A stretch of DNA of 64,000 nucleotides from Desulfocarbo indianensis (GCA_001184205.1 LBMP01000001.1:1144001-1208000); one strand, 5' to 3'; shown: positions 50,675-59,389, counted from the first letter of the stretch. Translations and numbers: made by a program. Notes: generated by a model from the sequence alone, not told the origin.

Positions 50675-53170
50675 TTAATCCGAATTACTGTTCGGCAACT
50701 GAGCTATGGCGCTCTCAATGGTGCTGGACAGGCCGTTCAACTCGGACAACCTGGTTTCCAGGCGCGCGAAACGATCCAGCTGATGCTGGCGGTAGGTTTC
50801 CAGCCGCTTCTCCTCGCTGTCGATCTTGTTGTCGATATTGGCGATGATGCTGTTGTAGTTCTTCATGAGCACGACGAGGGTGCCGCTGGTGGAATCGGTA
50901 AGCGCCTCCATTTCCTCTTGCATGCGCGCGGCCACGCCCTTGGAACCGTTGGTCTCGTTGTTTATGAATAGATTGGCCACCGCCTCGGGGTCGTTGGCCA
51001 AGGCTTCCCTCAGGGTGGTGCCGATCTCCACGCCGTTTATGGTGACGGCCGTGGTGCTGATGGTCCAGGCGCCGTCGGCGTCGGGGTCGGTGACGATGCC
51101 GATGTCGGCCAGGGTGGTGTAGGCGTCGCTGTCGCTGTCCAGGCCGGCGATGACTTGATTCAGCGCCGAATCGATGCGGGATTTGAGGATGTAGTAGCTG
51201 TAGTTGCCGATCAGGATGCCGGTCTCCTCGCCGTCGGGGTCATAGTAGGTTTCCTGGCGGATGTAGGCTTGGGCGTAGTTGACCGCGTTTATGAAAGCCT
51301 CCACCTTGGCATAGATGGACTCGATGTCGTTGGAGATGGTTATTTCCGCCTCGCCGGCGTCGTGCAGGTTGAGGGTCACCCCGTTTATCACGCCGTCCAC
51401 CTGGTTGGTGTCGCGCTGCAGATAGATGTCGGTCTCCGAGGGATAGCCGTCGATTTTCGTCATGCTGTTGGTGGCCCATTGGGAACGGGTGAAGCCGCCG
51501 CCCACGTCGCCGCCGCCGCCGAAGGTGGTGTCGAAATTGTGCGACACCATGCTGATCTGATTCTCGGCGCCGGTATCCTGGCCGGTCAGCACCAGCTTGT
51601 AGCTGGTGGGCAGGCCCTGGCCGTCGTTGATTATGCTGGCGACCACGCCCGGGTTGTCCGAATCCTGATTGATGGCGTTTTTAACCTGGGTCAGGGTGGA
51701 GCCGGCGGCGATCGAAACCGTGATGGTTTCCCCGGCGTAGGTATAGGAAAAAGTGGCGTTGCTATTGGTGACTGCGGTGGTGGTCTCATCCGCCCAGCCG
51801 GAATGCACCACTTTGGCGGCCTGGGCCAGGCCCTTGTCCTGGCCCTGCTGGTGGTCGGGCGCGAAGACGTTTATCTGAAAGGTGTCGCCGCCGGCCAGGT
51901 TGCCAGCCTCCAGGGATATTTTTACTCCCTGGTCCACGGTGTAGGCCTGGTTGCTCTTGTTGATGCTCACGGTGCCGGTTTTGCCGGTGGAATCGGTCCA
52001 GCGCAGCACCACCGTGTCTTCGTCTCCGGCGTCGTTGATGTCGCCCCCGGTGACCACCGAAAAGGAGTAGGTCCTGTTCACCGAGCCCAGGTAGTTGCCG
52101 CTGGTGGTGATGGTGGAGCCGGACCAGGTGCCCAACTCGGCGTCGTCGATATCGTTGGCGAATCCCGTGACGCTGAAGGACTGGCCGTCGGTCACGTCCC
52201 CCGTGCCCAGGCGCAGGGCAAAGCCGTTTTCCACCGCGACGGAATCGCCGAGCACGTAGTCGGCGGCCACGGTGATGGTGGTGCCCGAGCTTATGGTGGT
52301 GCCGGTGACGCGGTCGATCACGTCGTAGGTCAGCGTCAGCTCCTCCGAACCCAGGGTGACGGTGGTGCCGCTGGTGTGGGCGGTGAAGACGTACTCGAAA
52401 ACCGAAGCCGTGGATTTATCGCCGTTGAACTGGCCGGCCAGGTCTATGCTGGCCGAACCCCAGGAGGAATCGTCGTCCAACACCACGTCGTTTTGGCTGA
52501 ATGAGAGGTCGGTGGCGTTCTTCACCACCTCTATGCGGCCGTCGTCGCCGCCGGTGGTGCTTTTGAAAACCAGATGATAGGCGCGGCTGCCGGTGCCGTC
52601 GCTTTCCACCGTGGCCACGTTGCTGTCCAATTTGGCGTTGATGGCCGCCGCGATGGTGTCCAGGCTGTCGGTGGCGCCTATCCCCACCGTGGTGTAGCTG
52701 GAGCCGATATAAAAGCCCAGTTCGCCGCCGTCGCCGCTCACCACGTCGGCGGAGGCGCTGTCCACGCCGGCCGAGCGCAGGATGTGCTTGACGTCGGTGC
52801 CCACCTCCACGCGGTAGGCTCCGGTGTTGGCTTCGTTGCTGGCCGTGGCCGAGACAATGGTGTAATCGCTGCTGGTGCCCTGGCGCACCATGAAATCGGT
52901 CAGGCTGGCCATGTCCGCGGCGGCTTCCTCAATGGCGTCCAGACGCTGATTGAGGGACTGCATGGAACTGACCTTGGCCTCCCAAGTGGCTTTCCATGAC
53001 TCCAGCCGGGTTTTATGGATCGATTCGATCTCAACCAACTGATCGACGATCTCGGTGAAATCGGTGCCCGAACCCAGGCCGGTGAAGGTCACGCGGCCGC
53101 TGACCGAGTCGTACTCAGCCGTGGGGAGCTGATAGTAACTGGACAGAATACTGCTTGTCGAGTCGGCCAA
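50675..53170 (-). CDS. fliD: Flagellar filament cap protein FliD (HAP2), enlarged
   Basis: FliD caps the filament and folds incoming flagellin. The N-terminal FliD_N domain has GRVTFTGLGSGTDFTEIVDQLVEIESI (in parts) and VSSMQSLNQRLDAIEEAAADM. The C-terminal FliD_C domain has YAKVEAFINAVNYAQAYIRQ, DSALNQVIAG and a coiled-coil end (SLDRFARLETRLSELNGLSSTIESAIAQL in part). The 831 residues compare with ~470 in enterics. The extra ~350 lie mid-protein and consist of Thr/Asp/Gly-rich, Ig-like or Flagellin_IN-like modules. It precedes fliS behind a sigma-54 promoter. Confidence 0.94.
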   Translation of the reverse strand: MADSTSSILSSYYQLPTAEYDSVSGRVTFTGLGSGTDFTEIVDQLVEIESIHKTRLESWKATWEAKVSSMQSLNQRLDAIEEAAADMASLTDFMVRQGTSSDYTIVSATASNEANTGAYRVEVGTDVKHILRSAGVDSASADVVSGDGGELGFYIGSSYTTVGIGATDSLDTIAAAINAKLDSNVATVESDGTGSRAYHLVFKSTTGGDDGRIEVVKNATDLSFSQNDVVLDDDSSWGSASIDLAGQFNGDKSTASVFEYVFTAHTSGTTVTLGSEELTLTYDVIDRVTGTTISSGTTITVAADYVLGDSVAVENGFALRLGTGDVTDGQSFSVTGFANDIDDAELGTWSGSTITTSGNYLGSVNRTYSFSVVTGGDINDAGDEDTVVLRWTDSTGKTGTVSINKSNQAYTVDQGVKISLEAGNLAGGDTFQINVFAPDHQQGQDKGLAQAAKVVHSGWADETTTAVTNSNATFSYTYAGETITVSIAAGSTLTQVKNAINQDSDNPGVVASIINDGQGLPTSYKLVLTGQDTGAENQISMVSHNFDTTFGGGGDVGGGFTRSQWATNSMTKIDGYPSETDIYLQRDTNQVDGVINGVTLNLHDAGEAEITISNDIESIYAKVEAFINAVNYAQAYIRQETYYDPDGEETGILIGNYSYYILKSRIDSALNQVIAGLDSDSDAYTTLADIGIVTDPDADGAWTISTTAVTINGVEIGTTLREALANDPEAVANLFINNETNGSKGVAARMQEEMEALTDSTSGTLVVLMKNYNSIIANIDNKIDSEEKRLETYRQHQLDRFARLETRLSELNGLSSTIESAIAQLPNSNSD

Positions 53171-53236
53171 GGCGCATTCCTCCCGTTGGGGTGCCTTCCC
53201 TTTAAAAGGGGAAGCTATTCGTTCGCGGCATTCTTT

Positions 53237-53252
53237 TGCAACTAACGTGCCG
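53237..53252 (-). promoter_or_regulatory. Sigma-54 promoter for fliD-fliS
   Basis: On the minus strand CGGCACGTTAGTTGCA has GG and GC ten bases apart and matches the consensus from GGCACG through TTGCA; only the first T is C. The start site should be near 53226, 56 bases before fliD. Confidence 0.75.
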
Positions 53253-53414
53253 CTCGATTCGGTTAAAGGCTCGACAAATAACGGGTTGATAAATTTAGCT
53301 AATTTTTATGCGCCCCCACGCGCTCCCTTTGCCGGCGGCAATTTTTACCGCCAGGAGGCAACAACAGATACTGTAATTTAGATCGGCAGCCCAGGCCCCA
53401 TACTTTAAGCCTCT

Positions 53415-53444
53415 TTGACAGGAGGGCCGGGCCAAGTCTATGAT
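53415..53444 (+). promoter_or_regulatory. Sigma-70-like promoter before the GT9-like gene
   Basis: A perfect TTGACA (53415-53420) and TATGAT (53439-53444) are separated by 18 bases. The start site would be near 53451, just upstream of the GTG at 53484. Together with the sigma-54 site for fliD, this accounts for the ~310-base divergent gap 53171-53483. Confidence 0.55.
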
Positions 53445-53483
53445 CTCGTTGATTGCCGTCCTAAAAAGGAAAGGCGGAGGCCG

Positions 53484-54677
53484 GTGCTGGTCAGCGAGAT
53501 TCCCTGGCATTTGCGCAACACGGTGGAGCATTTGGACCTGCCCATCTATATTGAATTGGACGGGAACCAGTGCCACCCCCCGCCCAGGCTGGCCCTGGGC
53601 GACACCCTCATGGTCCTGGGCTTGTTGCGCAACCAGGGCAGGCCGGTGCGGCTGTTTTTCGACCCGGCCAGCGCCGGGGAACTGGTGGAAACCCATCCCC
53701 TGGTCAAGGAATTGAACCCGCCGCGGCAAGCTCCGGGCCGGCTGCGGGTGGAGCAGGTGCCGGTGGCGCGCTCGGGCCGTTTGGCCTCCTGGGTCAGCAA
53801 GACCACCCACCGCTTCCCCTTGCCCGTTCTGCCCGTGGATCGGGTGCGCGCCAATCCCATCCTGGCGCACAGCCTCTATTACGACCTGGAAAACCGCGAC
53901 GACCGGCCCAGCGTCTTTTTGGACCCGGCGCGGCCGGCCGCGCTCAGGGGGCTCCTCAGCCGCGAACGGCCCACCCTGGCGGTGTTTCCCCTCAATCCGG
54001 GGCGGGCGCTCAATCTCTGGCAAGACGTGGAATGGTGGCGGCGGCTTTTAACGGATCTGGGCAGGGATCACGCCCTGGTGGGGGTGGGCGCCGCGGATTA
54101 TCAGGGGCTGGATGACCTGTTGGACCAGACCCTTGGCCTGGAAGACCCGGCCTCCACCCTGCCTGACTTGGCCTGGCTGTTTTCCCAGGCGCAAGGTTTC
54201 GTGGGACGCGACGGCGGCCTTTATCACCTGGCCGCGGCGGTGACGCCCAAGCTGACCGTGATCTGGGATTCCATGGCCTCCTATCGCTATTGGGCGGGCG
54301 GCGGGGGGCATCATTTGCTCATGTCCAACCCCTACGCCTATCGCTATCCCCAGACCATGCGCATGAGCATGGCCGATCTGCTGCGGGCGGTGCGCAGCCT
54401 GCGCCTGGTGGCGGAGGACGGCTCGGCCCAGGTCAAGGAGATACCCCCCAACGCCGGCGAAAAGGAATTGATCGAGCTTTTCGGCAGCGTGGAGGCTTTC
54501 CGCCAGGCGGCCATGACCCACCTGGAGGTGGAGGAGGACCGCCAGGGCGTGCGGTCCTGGTTGGAGCACCCCGAAACCAAGGCGCACTTTTATGACCAGA
54601 GCCTGGCCTTCGCCGCGGCGGCGGCCAGGGGAAGCGCCTCGGCCGGGGCCAACTGGGTGGCCCCGGTGCTCACCTGA
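53484..54677 (+). CDS. GT9-like glycosyltransferase
   Basis: A 397-residue protein resembling the heptosyltransferase family: LALGDTLMVLGLLRNQGRPVRLFF in the N-terminal Rossmann part and, in the donor half, LAWLFSQAQGFVGRDGGLYHLAAAVTPKLTVIWDSM (in parts), the expected D-G-x-x-H-L-A pattern. The C-terminal ~90 residues are a helical extension. I chose GTG 53484, with GGAGG just upstream; the frame opens at a TTG at 53415, but this lies in the -35 of a likely promoter. It is convergent with the GT2/TPR gene that follows. Confidence 0.7.
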   Translation: MLVSEIPWHLRNTVEHLDLPIYIELDGNQCHPPPRLALGDTLMVLGLLRNQGRPVRLFFDPASAGELVETHPLVKELNPPRQAPGRLRVEQVPVARSGRLASWVSKTTHRFPLPVLPVDRVRANPILAHSLYYDLENRDDRPSVFLDPARPAALRGLLSRERPTLAVFPLNPGRALNLWQDVEWWRRLLTDLGRDHALVGVGAADYQGLDDLLDQTLGLEDPASTLPDLAWLFSQAQGFVGRDGGLYHLAAAVTPKLTVIWDSMASYRYWAGGGGHHLLMSNPYAYRYPQTMRMSMADLLRAVRSLRLVAEDGSAQVKEIPPNAGEKELIELFGSVEAFRQAAMTHLEVEEDRQGVRSWLEHPETKAHFYDQSLAFAAAAARGSASAGANWVAPVLT

Positions 54678-54685
54678 ATCCGATC

Positions 54686-57229
54686 CTATTGGCGGGGGCG
54701 GCCCAGAACGCCCGCATCGCCGCCCAGGCGGCGCACCAGCTCCGCGGCCACGTCGGTCAAATGGGCCCTGGCGTTCTCGCCCCTTAGCCACGACATGCAG
54801 TAGAAGCCGCCCAACTGGGCCGCGTGGCCCTGGCGGGGGTAACCGCGCTGGCTGAAGATGGCGAAGGCCTCGGGCCGCACCCCGGCCAGGAAGCTTTCCA
54901 CCCAGCCGTATACCTGCTGGTAGGCGCTGTACAATTGATAGGTGGCCAGTTCGTGGACCTGTTGCAGGTATTCCACGGAGTTGACGCCCACCACCAGGAG
55001 ATCCACCGCCGGCAGGCCGGCGGCGGCGGTGAGCTTGTTGCGCTCGGTTTGCAGCAAAAGCCCTTCCTGGCGGATGTCGCTCTCAATCCTCTGGGGGGCG
55101 GTCTGCAGCTCATACTCGTTCAGCACGAAATCGGTGCGGGCTCCCAGGGCCAGGGCCCCGGGCGCAAGCTCGGCGGGGAACACCGCCTCTGGGCTCAAGA
55201 GGCCCGCCGGAAAGCCGGACACCGCCCAGCCGTTCACCGCGGGCGGAGGCGTGGTCAAGGGCGCGGCCAAAAGCCCGACCGAGGTCTCCGGCCGCAGGGC
55301 CTCCCAAAAGGCTGGCGTTCTCAGGCTGGCGATCGACAGGGGATGGTTGAAGGAGGATTCCTCGCGGAGCCCATGGGCCGCGGGCGGGACGCCGGTGTAA
55401 AGGCTGGCCCAGTTGGGAGCGTCGGGCTGGGGGCCCGGCTCGGCCAGGAACTCGCCCCAGGCGGTTCCCATGAGCAAATGGGGGGCGGGCATGCGCACCA
55501 GTTCCGGGGTGAGCCCGCCCACCAGGAACACCACCAGGCGCGGCGGTTTCTCCGCCACGGTGGGCGCGGCCTCTTTGCCCAGGCACAGGGTCAGGCGGTC
55601 CTTGGCCGCCTGGTCCTGGGGGGCCTGCTGGAGGTAGCGCCGGTAGCAGGCCGCCGCGCCGGCGTGGTCCCGGCGTTCGAAGCAGATATCAGCCAGGCGC
55701 CGCCAGGCCCAGGCGTGGCCGGGGTGGGCGCTGAGCCCCTTGATCAAGGCCGCCTCCGCCTCCGGCAGGCGGCCGGTCCGTTCCAGGGCCCTGGCCAGGC
55801 CCAACAGGACTTCCGGCGACTGGCCGTTCAACATGGCGGCGTTTTCCAGGCTGGCCACGGCTTCCGGCCCGCGGTCCCGCTTCAGCGCTTCCTCGGCTTC
55901 GGCCACCAGGTCGCCGGCCCGCTTTTCCTGTTGCTTGGCCGCGCCCATGCGCAGCACGTTCTCCGGCCAGGACCAGTCGGGCTTTTCCCGGCCGGCCGCC
56001 TGGGCCAGCTCCAGGCCCAGGTCGGCCTGCCCGCCGTTGTAGAGGGTCAATACCGCCGATTTGGCGGCCTCCTCGCCCCCGCGCTCGGCCATGGCCATCT
56101 GCAGGACCCGCTTGGCCTCCTCCGCGCGGCCCAGCTTGCCGGCAGCCACCACCCAGCGCATGAGCACCGTGTTGAGCTGGTCGAAGCTCATGTTTTCGAA
56201 GAAGAGAAAATCGCTGGGATTGGCCCGGCAGCGATCCTGCAGCTCCATGAACTCTTCGCTGTGGCGGCACACCTCTTCCCAGGCCCGCCGCTTGTATTCC
56301 ACCCACACCGTGAAGAAAAGAGGATCAGGATAATAAGGGGCCACTTTCAAGCAATCGGCGGCGTGCTGGAGGAGCTCGTCGTCGCGGGCCAGGTTGGTCA
56401 GCCCGTTGAGGATGGGATAATAGACGTGGGGATAGCGTTGCTGCTCGTTGGGGGTGTTGTGTAAAAGCCGGAGGCTGGTCAGCGCCTCCTCCACGGCTTC
56501 CGCCATGCTCTCCGGCCTGCTCAAGAGGGCGTGGGCCAGGTAGGAATGGGCCAGGAAATTGTCCGGCTCCTCCTCCACCCACTTGCGGATCATGGAGGTC
56601 CGGCGCTGGTGCTTGGCCGCCATGACCTCGGGGGATTCGTTGTAGCCGTAATGAATGAGGCGCACCGTGGTGCGGGCCACGTCGCCCGGCACGGTGGGCC
56701 GGTTGTGCACCTTGCCCTGGTAATGAAAGCCCACTCCGTTTCTGAAAAAGCGGGGGTGCAATACAAAAGTTTGGCCTCCCGCGGTCACATCATTATATAG
56801 CTCGAACAAAAGCCCGTTCACGCCCGGAGGGGCTTTGGTGAGTTTCCTGAGCTGGGGCGCGGTCTCCTGGTCCAATTCCTCGTCCGCGTCCAGGATCAGC
56901 AGCCAGTCGCCGGTGGCGTAGGAAATGGATTGGTTGCGGTGCTTGGAAAAATCGTGCTCCCAGGGGTGGTGATAGACCTTGGCGCCGAAGCTCTCGGCGA
57001 TTTCCACGGTGCGGTCCGTGGAGCCGGTGTCCACCACGATGATCTCGTCCACCCAGTCTTTTACACTGTCCAAGGCCCGGGGCAGGTTCTTTTCCTCGTT
57101 TTTCACCATCATGCAGACGCTAATGGCGGGTCTTTCCCGGGGAAGCGGGGCCGGAGATGCGGGCTCTGGCTGCTTGGGTGCCGTGGCGCTGGGCTTCTTG
57201 GCCTGGCCAGGCCGCTTCTTTTTTGACAT
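54686..57229 (-). CDS. GT2 glycosyltransferase - TPR - alkaline-phosphatase-fold fusion
   Basis: An 847-residue, three-part protein. Residues ~35-230 are a GT2 domain (ISVCMMVKNEEKNLPRAL, IIVVDTGSTDRT, D-A-D at 114-116, FSKHRNQSISYATGDWLLI). Residues ~240-560 are TPR-type helices. Residues ~564-847 resemble a type I phosphodiesterase/alkaline-phosphatase-superfamily domain (RLVVFLVGGL, PNWASLYTGVPPAAHGL, LLVVGVNSVEYLQQVHELA, FAIFSQRG). Key metal ligands seem lost: Gly571 for the first Asp, and SQRG at 793-796 for the usual S-D-H-G. The GT domain looks active. A sigma-54 match upstream and the adjacent fliC suggest flagellin modification. Confidence 0.8.
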   Translation of the reverse strand: MSKKKRPGQAKKPSATAPKQPEPASPAPLPRERPAISVCMMVKNEEKNLPRALDSVKDWVDEIIVVDTGSTDRTVEIAESFGAKVYHHPWEHDFSKHRNQSISYATGDWLLILDADEELDQETAPQLRKLTKAPPGVNGLLFELYNDVTAGGQTFVLHPRFFRNGVGFHYQGKVHNRPTVPGDVARTTVRLIHYGYNESPEVMAAKHQRRTSMIRKWVEEEPDNFLAHSYLAHALLSRPESMAEAVEEALTSLRLLHNTPNEQQRYPHVYYPILNGLTNLARDDELLQHAADCLKVAPYYPDPLFFTVWVEYKRRAWEEVCRHSEEFMELQDRCRANPSDFLFFENMSFDQLNTVLMRWVVAAGKLGRAEEAKRVLQMAMAERGGEEAAKSAVLTLYNGGQADLGLELAQAAGREKPDWSWPENVLRMGAAKQQEKRAGDLVAEAEEALKRDRGPEAVASLENAAMLNGQSPEVLLGLARALERTGRLPEAEAALIKGLSAHPGHAWAWRRLADICFERRDHAGAAACYRRYLQQAPQDQAAKDRLTLCLGKEAAPTVAEKPPRLVVFLVGGLTPELVRMPAPHLLMGTAWGEFLAEPGPQPDAPNWASLYTGVPPAAHGLREESSFNHPLSIASLRTPAFWEALRPETSVGLLAAPLTTPPPAVNGWAVSGFPAGLLSPEAVFPAELAPGALALGARTDFVLNEYELQTAPQRIESDIRQEGLLLQTERNKLTAAAGLPAVDLLVVGVNSVEYLQQVHELATYQLYSAYQQVYGWVESFLAGVRPEAFAIFSQRGYPRQGHAAQLGGFYCMSWLRGENARAHLTDVAAELVRRLGGDAGVLGRPRQ

Positions 57230-57334
57230 CTGCCCGTCCTTTCAGCGTTTTCGCTCCGGGCCGGTGGGCGGATGGCCTCAGGGAGCTTTTTTGCGTCAAT
57301 ACCATGACAGTCTGGTGCTCGACAAGGAGTACGT

Positions 57335-57350
57335 AGCAAATAGCTTGCCG
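57335..57350 (-). promoter_or_regulatory. Sigma-54 promoter for the GT2-TPR fusion gene
   Basis: On the minus strand CGGCAAGCTATTTGCT has GG and GC ten bases apart with GGCA and TTGCT intact. The start site should be near 57324, leaving a leader of about 95 bases. With the sigma-28 promoter and leader of fliC1 it fills the 315-base divergent gap. Confidence 0.62.
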
Positions 57351-57399
57351 CGGCCCACGGGAGCCGGGGGAATAAAAATCAAAAAAATGAAAAAAGTGC

Positions 57400-57426
57400 T
57401 TAACCCATTTTTCCAGATGCCGATAA
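57400..57426 (+). promoter_or_regulatory. Sigma-28 promoter for fliC1
   Basis: A perfect -10 GCCGATAA lies at 57419-57426. Upstream, TTAACCCA (57400-57407) gives a weak -35 at an 11-base spacing. The start site should be near 57433, giving a 112-base leader with CsrA-type elements. Confidence 0.75.
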
Positions 57427-57500
57427 GAACTCTGAAATCAGAGGCCACTGGCACCGGGTGAGCCTCCAGGAGCAAGGGCTAGACGCTTCCGCTCAAGAAC

Positions 57501-57539
57501 TGCGCCAAAGGGATCTTGGCGCAAAAGGACCAAGGAGGG
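57501..57539 (+). promoter_or_regulatory. CsrA-type binding region in the fliC1 leader
   Basis: TGCGCCAA (57501-57508) pairs perfectly with TTGGCGCA (57516-57523) and presents the loop AGGGATC, which contains the CsrA core ANGGA. A second ANGGA (AAGGA) follows at 57525-57529, and the Shine-Dalgarno AAGGAGGG at 57532-57539 is itself ANGGA. One loop site plus one site over the ribosome-binding site is the known arrangement for CsrA repression of flagellin. csrA and fliW are in the same window. Confidence 0.7.
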
Positions 57540-57544
57540 TTCCA

Positions 57545-59281
57545 ATGAGTCTGGTAGTCAACCATAACCTGATGGCCATGAACGCGGCCAGGAACTTGTC
57601 CACAATCTATTCACGCCTGTCCAAGTCGACTCAGAGGCTGTCCTCTGGCCTCAGGGTCAACTCGGCGGCCGACGATGCGGCAGGTTTGGCCATCCGCGAA
57701 CTCATGCGGGCTGACATCCAGGTCATCAATCAGGGCGTCCGCAACGCGTCCGACGCGATCAGCATGATCCAGACGGCCGAGGGCGCCATGAACGTGATCG
57801 ACGAGAAGCTGGTGCGCATGAAGGAACTGGCTGAGCAGGCGGCCACGGGCACCTACACCACGGCCCAGCGCGAAATCATGGATTCAGAATACCAGGCCAT
57901 GGCGCGGGAAATCGACCGTATAGCCAACGCCACCGAGTTCAACGGCGTGAAGCTCCTGGACGGCACCCTGCACACCTTCCACGAAGGCTCGGGCATGAAG
58001 ATCCACTTCGGCACGGGCAACTCCTCGGCCGAGGACTACTACTTCATAGACATGGGCGACATGCGCGCCACCGAGGCCACCGGCCTGCGGGTGGGCAACA
58101 GCGACCCCAGGGAATACTGGCGCACCACCTACCTGGACGCACCCACCGCCACCAGCTACCTGGGTGAATCGGCCCGCGGCGCCACCACCACCAGCGACGG
58201 CGTGTTCGGCATCCAATACAGCACGTCCTTGGATTCCAGCAACGATCCGGTGTGGCAGATGTACGGCTACGTGCCGGTGGACGCCAACCGGGACAGCGTC
58301 ACCTCCCTGGTGGACAAGATCAACCGCGGCGCCCAGGCCAGGGGCTACTTCAACTTCCGCTCCATGAGTTCCACGGAGCTGGAAGCCGCCCGGCTCACGG
58401 TCAACGGCCAGGTCATCGCCTTCTCCTCGGTGGGCACCAACCTGGATTACAACGGCCCGACCGCCATAAGCACGGTGGGCATCAACGGCCTCAACGACAA
58501 CATGACTTCGGTGGCCCTGCAGACCGCGGCCCTCATGAACAGCAACTACGCCTCCACCGGCGTTTTCGGAGTGGTCGACGGCGCCACCTTGTGGATTTAC
58601 GCCGCCGAGTTCGGCGAGTCGGGCAACGATATCCAGATCGTGAGCAACACCACCGCCATCGCCCGCAGCGCCCCCACCCTGAGGGACGGCGGCGCCAAGG
58701 TGCTCACGGCCGACGCCTGGTGGGATGAGGATAACCAGCAGTTCGAGCTGCAAATCTCCATGGACCAAGGCGGCGATCATCAGCAGATGCGGCTCTTCAG
58801 CCTCACCAGCCTGAGCGGAGCCGGCGACGTCATCGACAGCACCGCCACCGTGGGCTACCTGGGCACCCTGACCACCAACTTCAGTGGTACCGGTTTCATC
58901 AACAACTTCCCCGGCACCGACGAGGACGACGAGTGGGTGGAGGCCCAGAACGGATCCGGCAACACCGACTGGGACGGCGCCGACATCCGCACCCAGTCCG
59001 CCGCCCAGCTGGCCTTGGGCGCCCTCGAGGACGCCATCACCAGGAAGGACATCAGGCGGGCCGAACTGGGCGCCTTCGCCAACCGCCTGGAGAACACCAT
59101 CACCAACCTGCAGATTCAGGCGGAGAACCTGCAAGCGGCCGAGTCCCGCATCTCGGACGTGGACGTGGCCTTGGAAATGACCGAGTTCACCAGGAACAAC
59201 ATCCTGGCCCAGGCGGCCACCGCCATGCTGGCCCAGGCCAACAGCCTGCCGCAACTGGCTCTCCAGTTGCTGAACGGATAG
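57545..59281 (+). CDS. fliC: Flagellin 1
   Basis: A filament subunit of 578 residues. The N-terminal D0/D1 is canonical: MSLVVNHNLMAMNAARNL, RLSSGLRVNSAADDAAGLAI, NQGVRNASDAISMIQTAEGAM. The C-terminal D1/D0 has ENTITNLQIQAENLQAAESRISDVD (in parts) and ILAQAATAMLAQANSLPQLALQLLNG (in parts). The central domain (~160-470) is enlarged, with Ser/Thr-rich segments as possible O-glycosylation sites. ATG 57545 has AAGGAGGG upstream; an upstream in-frame start at 57458 lies in the leader and is rejected. It is the first of two tandem paralogues. Confidence 0.96.
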   Translation: MSLVVNHNLMAMNAARNLSTIYSRLSKSTQRLSSGLRVNSAADDAAGLAIRELMRADIQVINQGVRNASDAISMIQTAEGAMNVIDEKLVRMKELAEQAATGTYTTAQREIMDSEYQAMAREIDRIANATEFNGVKLLDGTLHTFHEGSGMKIHFGTGNSSAEDYYFIDMGDMRATEATGLRVGNSDPREYWRTTYLDAPTATSYLGESARGATTTSDGVFGIQYSTSLDSSNDPVWQMYGYVPVDANRDSVTSLVDKINRGAQARGYFNFRSMSSTELEAARLTVNGQVIAFSSVGTNLDYNGPTAISTVGINGLNDNMTSVALQTAALMNSNYASTGVFGVVDGATLWIYAAEFGESGNDIQIVSNTTAIARSAPTLRDGGAKVLTADAWWDEDNQQFELQISMDQGGDHQQMRLFSLTSLSGAGDVIDSTATVGYLGTLTTNFSGTGFINNFPGTDEDDEWVEAQNGSGNTDWDGADIRTQSAAQLALGALEDAITRKDIRRAELGAFANRLENTITNLQIQAENLQAAESRISDVDVALEMTEFTRNNILAQAATAMLAQANSLPQLALQLLNG

Positions 59282-59297
59282 GCAAAACAACCGATCC

Positions 59298-59334
59298 GCC
59301 GGGCCCGGCCTCAGCCGGGCCCGGCTTAAAAAAC
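59298..59334 (+). terminator. Terminator-like hairpin after fliC1
   Basis: GCCGGGCCCGGC at 59298-59309 and again at 59314-59325 can pair over 12 bp around CTCA. No T-run follows (TTAAAAAAC), so termination may be incomplete and some read-through into fliC2 is possible. Confidence 0.5.
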
Positions 59335-59370
59335 TAGCTCCCAGGGACAAGGCTCAAATCCCAAAATCGA

Positions 59371-59385
59371 AATTTTTTGGTTCCC
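59371..59385 (+). repeat. Left arm of a 15-bp inverted repeat flanking the fliC2 promoter
   Basis: AATTTTTTGGTTCCC is the exact reverse complement of 59485-59499. The 99 bases between the arms hold the fliC2 sigma-28 promoter and the first part of its leader. The match stops at the arm edges on both sides. Confidence 0.93.
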
Positions 59386-59389
59386 CGGT

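Noticed and set aside
53440-53715. ATG frame at 53440 as the start of the GT9-like gene
   Set aside because: It is out of frame with the conserved protein and its ATG is part of the likely -10 element.
57458-57544. N-terminal extension of flagellin 1
   Set aside because: It would translate the CsrA-type hairpin; flagellins begin with the conserved MSLVVNHN, which has its own strong ribosome site.
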